Shown: positions 58,604 through 64,000 of the stretch, piece after piece
How positions within the stretch are numbered: position 1 is the first letter of the stretch
Layout of the letters: each line of letters begins with the position of its first letter
Assembly (NCBI RefSeq): GCF_003966955.1
Contig: NZ_AP019367.1
Coordinates: 1,054,001-1,118,000, forward strand
Reading direction: 5' to 3'
Length of the DNA: 64,000 nucleotides
From: Parolsenella catena
GTDB lineage: Bacteria; Actinomycetota; Coriobacteriia; Coriobacteriales; Atopobiaceae
Position numbers and translations under genes: made by a program
The notes under the pieces: generated by a model
The model's database searches: none
Seen by the model: only the letters and a program-made list of their open reading frames with translations
Told to the model about the DNA's origin: nothing

Positions 58604-59679
58604 GCCGCGGGCGCGTGCTCGTGGCCATGAGCGGCGGCGTGGACTCGAGCGTCGTGGCAAGCCTGCTCGTGGAGCAGGGCTACGAGTGCGTGGGCGCCAC
58701 GATGCGCCTCGCCACGAACGAGGACGACCGTCCCGGCGAGCGCACGTGCTGCAGCACCGACGACGTCGCCGACGCGCGCCAGGCCTGCTGGGACGCGGGC
58801 ATTCGCCATCATGTCTTTGACTACACGGAAGCGTTCGAGAGAGACGTCATCGACCCGTTCGTGACCGCCTACGAGGCGGGACTCACGCCCAACCCCTGCG
58901 TGGCGTGCAACCGCCACCTCAAGTTCGGCGCGCTGCTCGACCGCGCGCTTAAGCTGGGGTGCGGCTTCCTCGCCACGGGGCACTACGCCCGCGTGGAGCA
59001 TGACGGGCGGGGGTATCACCTGCTCAAGGGCGTGGACGCTGGCAAGGACCAGAGCTACTTCCTCTTCGGGCTCACCCAGCAGCGCCTCGCCCACGTGCTG
59101 TTTCCGCTGGGCGGGCTGCACAAGAACCCTGAGGTGCGCGCCATCGCGGAGCGCCTGGGGCTCACGAGCGCACACAAGAGGGACTCGGAGGGCATCTGCT
59201 TCGTGCCCGGCGGCAACCACCTGCGCTTCATCGAGCAGCGCACGGGAAGGGTGGCACCGGCCGGCGACATCCTCGACACGGACGGCAACGTCATCGGGCG
59301 CCACGAGGGCGCGCTTCGCTACACGCTCGGCCAGCGCAAGGGGCTGGGCGTGGCCTGCGCGCGACCCGTCTACGTCTGCGCCATCGACACCGTGGCCAAC
59401 ACCGTGACGCTCGGAGGCCCCGAGCGCCTCATGGCGCGCTCGCTCGTGGCCCGCGACTGGAACTGGGTGGCGGGTGCGGCGCCCGAGGTCAGGCTGCGGG
59501 CGGCCGCCAAGGTGCGCTACCACCAGCCCGACCAGCCCTGCGTCGCCACGCCGCTGCCAGACGGGCGCGTCCGCCTCGAGTTCGACGACGCCCAGCGTGC
59601 CATCACGCCGGGACAGGCAGCGGTCCTCTACGACGGCGACGAGGTCCTCGGCGGTGGCACGATCGAGAGCGTGGAGTAG
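58600..59679 (+). CDS. mnmA: tRNA-uridine 2-sulfurtransferase
   Basis: The 359-residue MnmA thiolates U34 of Glu, Gln and Lys tRNAs. It has the P-loop SGGVDSSVVAS at residues 11-21, the catalytic Cys in NPCVACN and GICFVPGG, and the KDQSYFLFGLTQ segment. The start overlaps the desulfurase stop. The product is about the usual length. Confidence 0.95.
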   Translation: MSRGRVLVAMSGGVDSSVVASLLVEQGYECVGATMRLATNEDDRPGERTCCSTDDVADARQACWDAGIRHHVFDYTEAFERDVIDPFVTAYEAGLTPNPCVACNRHLKFGALLDRALKLGCGFLATGHYARVEHDGRGYHLLKGVDAGKDQSYFLFGLTQQRLAHVLFPLGGLHKNPEVRAIAERLGLTSAHKRDSEGICFVPGGNHLRFIEQRTGRVAPAGDILDTDGNVIGRHEGALRYTLGQRKGLGVACARPVYVCAIDTVANTVTLGGPERLMARSLVARDWNWVAGAAPEVRLRAAAKVRYHQPDQPCVATPLPDGRVRLEFDDAQRAITPGQAAVLYDGDEVLGGGTIESVE

Positions 59680-59691
59680 CGGCACAAAGAG

Positions 59692-59726
59692 GGCGTCCCA
59701 AAGGGAATGGGGCCCTTTGGGACGCC
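59692..59726. terminator. Perfect 14-bp hairpin between convergent mnmA and pepD
   Basis: Perfect arms GGCGTCCCAAAGGG (59692-59705) and CCCTTTGGGACGCC (59713-59726) with a seven-base loop. On the minus strand the tail is CTCTTTG. It likely serves both directions for convergent genes. Confidence 0.75.
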
Positions 59727-59753
59727 ACGATGACTCGCGACCGCGGCCGGCGG

Positions 59754-61313
59754 TTAGTGGTCGGAGAGCGAGAAGCCGTTTCTCATGAGCATGCTCGAGG
59801 TGTAGAGGACCTTCGAGAGGAGCTTGTCGGTCTGCTCGCGCAGCTCGGTGGCGATGCGCTCGTTGGCGGCCTCCAGCACGAGCGTCACGTCGTCGCCCTC
59901 GGGCAGCGCCGCGACCTCGGCGTCCGTCTCGCGAAGCACGCGGTGCCCATAGGCCATCGTGCGCTCGCGGTAGTTGTCGATCGCGTTTATGTTGTCGCCA
60001 AAGTGCGGGTCCGCGACGGCGGCCACGATGCGGTTGGCCCAGTAGAAGCTGTCGGTGGTCACGTGGTCGGTCGTGTCGCGCAGGTAGGCGGGCATGTCAC
60101 TCACGAGGCCGTAGAAGGGCGCGAGCGTGTTGAACGCGTTGGAGCCCATCGCCATCCACTGCACGCAGCGGCATGCGGCGGGCGCGTAGGGACGAATCTG
60201 CAGCACGGCGAGCTGGCAGTTGCGGTTGATGCCGATGGGACGGAAGCGGTGCGCGTCGGCCGAGGAGCCCTTGGAGCCGTAGGGGTCGAACGGCGTGCCC
60301 TCGTAGTGGTTGGAGAGCACGTCCTTGACGTCCTCGATCGTGAGCCTGCGCTCGGGCACGCGGCACCAGGGGATGTCGTCGCTCTCGGGCGTGTGGTCGG
60401 CGTCCGGGCCGTCCCAGAAGTCGGAGGGGTTGAGCGCGCGCTGCATGGCCCAGGCGCGGCACGTGTTGTAGACGTGGTCGCGCTCGGAGTGCGAGCCGAA
60501 CGCCTCGCGCGGGTTGAAGCACACGTGAACGCCGTCTGCCGCGGCCGTAGCGGCCTCGCAGGTGTCCAGGCCCAGGTCGGCGTCGGAGAGCGTGAGGTCG
60601 AGGTGGTTGGCGGCCATCCACTCGCGCAGGTCTGCAGAGCACATGCAGTCGCGTTGCTCGCCAAAGGCGTCGTCGAGGTCGAACTCGTCGATGCCAAGCT
60701 GGTTGGGCATCGTGACGTAGGCCTCGTCGGGCACGCGGCGGGCGATCCAGTGGTGTCCGCCCACGGTCTCCATCCACCAGATCTCATCGGCGTCCGAGAA
60801 GGCCGTGCCGTTCATCTCGTACGTGCCATAGCGCTCGAGAAGCTCACCGAGGCGAGCCACGCCCTCGCGAGCCGTGTGGATGTAGGGCAAGACGATGGTG
60901 AGGAAGTCCTCCTCGCCTATGCCGCCAGCGACCTCGGGCTGGTAGTCTTCCTCGCCCTCGGCGCCGCTGGCGGGGATGCGCTCGACGAGCGGGTCTGCGC
61001 CGAGCACGCGCTCGTTGGTGGTGAGCGTCTCGGTGGCGCTCATCGCAACCTGGCTCTCGTTGAAGCCGGCCTCGCCCCAGATGCCCTGGGAGAGGTTGGC
61101 GTTGGGAACGGCCGTGTAGCGCTGCGGGTTGTCGGGCAGGTCGATCTGTACGTGCGAGATGACCGAGCGATAGTGGCGCGGCTGGTCCTCGGGCGCCACG
61201 ACGACGAGGCGCTTGCTCTCGAAGCTGCCGTTTCCCGAGTCCTCGTTGCGCGCCACGATCGTGGAGCCGTCGTAGCTGGCCTTCTTGCCAATGAGAATGG
61301 TGGTGCAGGGCAT
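59754..61313 (-). CDS. pepD: C69 family dipeptidase (PepD-like)
   Basis: The 519-residue N-terminal nucleophile hydrolase starts MPCTTILIGKKASYDGS, with Cys3 as the likely catalytic residue after removal of the Met-Pro, the usual C69 form. Other segments, such as TIVARNEDSGNG and GEAGFNESQVAMSATET, match PepD/U34. AAGGAGGAG precedes the ATG. Confidence 0.92.
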   Translation of the reverse strand: MPCTTILIGKKASYDGSTIVARNEDSGNGSFESKRLVVVAPEDQPRHYRSVISHVQIDLPDNPQRYTAVPNANLSQGIWGEAGFNESQVAMSATETLTTNERVLGADPLVERIPASGAEGEEDYQPEVAGGIGEEDFLTIVLPYIHTAREGVARLGELLERYGTYEMNGTAFSDADEIWWMETVGGHHWIARRVPDEAYVTMPNQLGIDEFDLDDAFGEQRDCMCSADLREWMAANHLDLTLSDADLGLDTCEAATAAADGVHVCFNPREAFGSHSERDHVYNTCRAWAMQRALNPSDFWDGPDADHTPESDDIPWCRVPERRLTIEDVKDVLSNHYEGTPFDPYGSKGSSADAHRFRPIGINRNCQLAVLQIRPYAPAACRCVQWMAMGSNAFNTLAPFYGLVSDMPAYLRDTTDHVTTDSFYWANRIVAAVADPHFGDNINAIDNYRERTMAYGHRVLRETDAEVAALPEGDDVTLVLEAANERIATELREQTDKLLSKVLYTSSMLMRNGFSLSDH

Positions 61314-61352
61314 GTGCTCCTCCTTGCGGTTGTGTCCGCAATGAAGGGTAGC

Positions 61353-61431
61353 ACCAAAGGGGACGGGTTCGCTTGGTCCCGTCCCTGGCCGCCCTGGGGA
61401 AGAGGGACCAAATGAACCCGTCCCCTTTGGT
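61353..61431. repeat. Inverted pair of GACCAAA REP-like elements
   Basis: Left arm 61353-61380 and right arm 61404-61431 match at 26 of 28 bases in inverted orientation, with a 23-base spacer. Each arm has ACCAAAGGGGACGGGTTC, as in the pair at 12369-12443. It ends three bases before the stop of the ABC gene and may act as its terminator. Confidence 0.8.
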
Positions 61432-61433
61432 TC

Positions 61434-63266
61434 CTAGGCGAACTGGCTCAGGTAGAGCTCAGCGTAGGCGCCGCCCGCCGCCATGAGCTCGTCGTGGGTG
61501 CCCTGCTCCACGATGGTGCCCCGGTCCATGACGAGGATGAGATCCGCGTCCACGATCGTGGAGAGGCGATGCGCGATGACGAAGCTCGTGCGACCGGCCA
61601 TGAGCGTCTCCATGGCGTGGACGATGGCCTGCTCGGTGCGCGTGTCCACGCTCGAGGTGGCCTCGTCCAGGATGAGTATGGACGGGTCGCAGAGCATGGC
61701 GCGCGCGATCGTGAGCAGCTGGCGCTGGCCGGCGCTCACCGCGTCCGCATCGTTGGCGAGCACGGTGTCATAGCCGTGCGGCAGGGTGCGGATGAAGTAG
61801 TCCACGTGCGCCGCCCTGGCGGCCTCAACGACCTCGTCGCGCGTGGCGTCGGGGCGCCCGTAGGCGATGTTCTCGGCAATCGTACCCTCGAACAGCCACG
61901 CGTCCTGCAGGACCATGCCAAACTCACGTCGGAGGACTTGCGCGCGCATCCTTCTCGTGTCGACGCCGTCAAGCGTGATGCGGCCGCCATCGACCTCGTA
62001 GAAGCGCATGAGCAGGTTGATGAGCGTGGTCTTGCCAGCGCCCGTGGCGCCCACGATGGCCACCTTCTGGCCCGGCTCGGCCACGAGCGAGACGTCTCGC
62101 ATGAGCGGCTTGTCCGCGCTGTAGCCAAAGCGCACGTGCTCGAAGGCCACGCGACCGCGCACGGGTTCGACGGGCGCGAGCACTTCGGCCGGGTCCGCCT
62201 CGACCTCGGGCTCGTCGAGCAGGGCGAACACGCGCTCGGCGGCGGCGAGGGCCCCCTGCAGCATGTTGACCGTGAGGCCCAGCTGCGTGAGCGGCTCGGA
62301 CGCCTGCGTCACGTACTGGAAGAACGCCTGGAACACGCCAACCGAAAGCTGGCCGGCGATGAGCATCTGACCGGCGAGCACCGCGATCGTGACCTGGCAC
62401 AGCCGCATGACGAAGCGAATCGCCGGCCCCACGGCGTTCGTGAGGAAGTCAGAGGAGGCCGAGGAGTCCGCAAGGCTCTGCGCGGCCGCAAGCACCTCGC
62501 CCGCGCTCGCCTCGTCACGGCCGAACGCCTTGATGACGGCGCGGCCGCTGTAGGCCTCCTCGACACGCCCCGTGAGCGCGCCGAGCGACGCCTGCCGGGC
62601 CGTTGCCGCCTTAAGCGTGCGCGTGGCGAACACCTTGGTCACGGCGAGCGCGACCGCCGCGAACGCCAGGAAGATGCATGCGAGGCGCACGTCCACCGTA
62701 AGCATGATGAGCACGGCCCCCACCACGGTCATGACGCTCGTGAGCAGTTGCAGCACGCCGCGCTGCAGGACCTCAGACACCTTGTCCAGGTCGTTCGTGG
62801 CACGGCTTATCGTGTCGCCGGGCTGGTGGGCGTCGAAGTAGGACAGTGGCAGGCGCGCGAGCTTGGCAGAGATCCGCTCGCGCAGGCGCAGGTTCAGGCG
62901 CTCGGCAAAGCTCGCCATGACGAGGTCGTTGAACGAGTAGAACGCCCAGGCGGCCGTCCAGATGCCGAGGAACGTCAGCACGCGCGCGCCGCCGTTCTCG
63001 AGCGTGAGCACGAACGGCTCGCCCGAGGCGAAGCTCGCCTGGATCTTTGCCCACAGCATGTCTATGACGCTCGCGCTGAAGCCCACGGCGGCCAGCGTGG
63101 CCACAACGTAGAGCACGGCCGACACCGTGCACGCCACGATGCGCCAGCGAAGGCCGACCATGGCGTCCCACAGCCTCGCGATGGTCGCGAGCGCGTTCTT
63201 TGGCACCTCGAGCTCCTCGGCGGTCTCGGGCGCCTGGTACTCGGGCTGGTCGTTGTCGCTAGCCAC
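61434..63266 (-). CDS. ABC exporter, membrane and ATPase half-transporter
   Basis: The 610-residue protein has an N-terminal transmembrane domain (about six helices, to residue ~330) and a C-terminal nucleotide-binding domain with Walker A VGATGAGKTT, Q-loop, signature VSAGQRQ (in place of the usual LSGGQ) and Walker B ILILDEATSSVD. It is a half-size heterodimer partner with the gene upstream. The GTG start at 63266 follows AAGGAGG and overlaps that gene by eight bases. The exported substrate is unknown. Confidence 0.93.
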   Translation of the reverse strand: MASDNDQPEYQAPETAEELEVPKNALATIARLWDAMVGLRWRIVACTVSAVLYVVATLAAVGFSASVIDMLWAKIQASFASGEPFVLTLENGGARVLTFLGIWTAAWAFYSFNDLVMASFAERLNLRLRERISAKLARLPLSYFDAHQPGDTISRATNDLDKVSEVLQRGVLQLLTSVMTVVGAVLIMLTVDVRLACIFLAFAAVALAVTKVFATRTLKAATARQASLGALTGRVEEAYSGRAVIKAFGRDEASAGEVLAAAQSLADSSASSDFLTNAVGPAIRFVMRLCQVTIAVLAGQMLIAGQLSVGVFQAFFQYVTQASEPLTQLGLTVNMLQGALAAAERVFALLDEPEVEADPAEVLAPVEPVRGRVAFEHVRFGYSADKPLMRDVSLVAEPGQKVAIVGATGAGKTTLINLLMRFYEVDGGRITLDGVDTRRMRAQVLRREFGMVLQDAWLFEGTIAENIAYGRPDATRDEVVEAARAAHVDYFIRTLPHGYDTVLANDADAVSAGQRQLLTIARAMLCDPSILILDEATSSVDTRTEQAIVHAMETLMAGRTSFVIAHRLSTIVDADLILVMDRGTIVEQGTHDELMAAGGAYAELYLSQFA

Positions 63267-64000
63267 GGCTGGCCTCCTTCCTGGCCTGGGACTGAGCGAT
63301 GGCGCGGTAGGTCTCGCACGTCCCCATGAGCTCGTCGTGGCCGCCCAGGCCTACGATCTGCCCGTCCTTGAGCACCACGATCTGGTCCGCCTCGCGAATC
63401 GTGCTCACGCGCTGGGCGATGATGAGCGTGGCGGCACGCGCCAGCTCGGGCGCGAGCGCGTGGCGAAGCGCCGCGTCGGTCTTGAAGTCGAGCGCGGAGA
63501 ACGAGTCGTCGAACACGTAGAGGTCCGCATGGCGCACGAGGGCGCGCGCGATGGCGAGGCGTTGGCGCTGCCCTCCCGAGAAGTTCGTGCCGCCCTGGGC
63601 CACGCGGGCGCCCAGTCCGTCGGGAAGCTCGCGCACGAAGCCGGCCTGCGCCACGTCGAGCGCGTGCCACAGCTCCTCGTCGGTGGCCTCGGCACGACCG
63701 TGACGGAGGTTCTCGGCAATCGTGCCGCTGAACAGCCACGCCTTCTGGGGCACGTAGGCAACGTGCTCGCGCAGCGTCTGCTGGGACACGTCGCGAACGT
63801 CGGCGTCGCCAAGCAGCACGCGCCCCTCCGTGGCGTCACAGAAGCGCAGCAGCATCTTGGCCACGGTGGACTTGCCCGAGCCGGTGTTGCCGATGATGGC
63901 GCACACCTGCCCGCGGCGGACGGAGAAGTCAAGGTTGCGCAGGGTGTCCTCGTCGGCGTCCGCGTAGCGAAGCGACGCGTGGTCAAAGCGGGCCACGACT
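63259..64000 (-). CDS. ABC exporter half-transporter, C-terminal part only
   Basis: About 245 residues of the nucleotide-binding domain are present with Walker A IGNTGSGKST, signature FSGGQRQR and Walker B LYVFDDSFSALD, which has Asp in place of the usual Glu-Ala after the Asp. The protein runs on past the window edge, so the membrane part is missing here. With the gene downstream it would form a heterodimeric exporter of which this subunit may be the catalytically degenerate site. Confidence 0.88.
   Translation of the reverse strand, partial: VVARFDHASLRYADADEDTLRNLDFSVRRGQVCAIIGNTGSGKSTVAKMLLRFCDATEGRVLLGDADVRDVSQQTLREHVAYVPQKAWLFSGTIAENLRHGRAEATDEELWHALDVAQAGFVRELPDGLGARVAQGGTNFSGGQRQRLAIARALVRHADLYVFDDSFSALDFKTDAALRHALAPELARAATLIIAQRVSTIREADQIVVLKDGQIVGLGGHDELMGTCETYRAIAQSQARKEASRG

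Noticed and set aside
1-64000. CRISPR arrays, rRNA and tRNA genes
   Set aside because: No regularly spaced repeats, conserved rRNA segments or cloverleaf-like sequences with CCA ends were noticed by eye; a dedicated scan would be needed to exclude a divergent tRNA.

Overview
The window is high-GC DNA with dense coding, many GTG starts and short gaps. It carries no rRNA, tRNA, CRISPR array or recognisable transposase gene. The gene content suggests an anaerobic, gut-type actinobacterium of the class Coriobacteriia (Olsenella/Atopobiaceae- or Eggerthellaceae-like): molybdenum-selenium type purine catabolism, a C69 dipeptidase, an LtaS-like enzyme and PepV. The taxonomic placement is inference from gene content and style.

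Region 1 (1-12.4 kb, mostly + strand) is housekeeping. It holds the tail of a Nudix hydrolase, pantothenate genes panB-panC plus a DUF2520 ketopantoate reductase candidate (panG-like), a MocR regulator (pdxR) divergent from pdxS-pdxT, panD, a Pro/Gln-rich membrane protein, thyA-folA, a lipoprotein, a membrane-anchored heavy-metal-associated protein and an LtaS-like polymerase. A cold-shock gene (12.6 kb) precedes the catabolic island.

Region 2 (13.0-46.2 kb, almost entirely - strand) is the most interesting part: an anaerobic purine/uric-acid degradation island. In transcription order from the right it contains guaD, ssnA, ygfK, a polyferredoxin, the one-chain xanthine dehydrogenase xdhD, a BMP-type nucleoside ABC importer (nupO-nupP-nupQ) with two tandem lipoproteins, a three-subunit xanthine dehydrogenase (xdhA-xdhB-xdhC), an NCS2 xanthine/urate permease, ygeX, ygeY, ygeW, carbamate kinase, a ModE-MobA fusion, a hydantoinase (hyuA/ygeZ) and ridA. 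A divergent pair of YheO-like PAS/HTH regulators bounds it at 44.7-46.2 kb. The set matches the E. coli ygeW-ygfU region and the ygeX/ygeY/ygeW/ygfK/ssnA/hyuA/xdhD set linked to gut bacterial urate degradation. The likely flow is uptake of purines or nucleosides, deamination (GuaD, possibly SsnA), molybdenum hydroxylase chemistry, ring opening, then carbamoyl transfer to carbamoyl phosphate (ATP by carbamate kinase), and diaminopropionate cleavage to pyruvate and ammonia, with RidA clearing 2-aminoacrylate. Several middle steps remain biochemically uncertain.

Region 3 (46.3-64 kb) is mixed housekeeping: serC-serA with a short DUF1015-like gene, two unrecognised proteins (one a large membrane-anchored protein with TPR-like repeats), pepV-yoaK, a CPA2-type antiporter, an Rrf2 regulator, an HD-domain protein, a cysteine desulfurase with mnmA, a C69 dipeptidase and a two-gene ABC exporter cut by the window edge.

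Non-coding structure is rich. There are strong U-tailed terminators on both strands, GC-rich hairpins without U-tails between the catabolic genes, dispersed REP-like palindromes of at least two families, a 148-bp MITE-like element at 44.5 kb, and a 31-bp perfect palindrome just upstream of ygeX whose half-site recurs upstream of ssnA.
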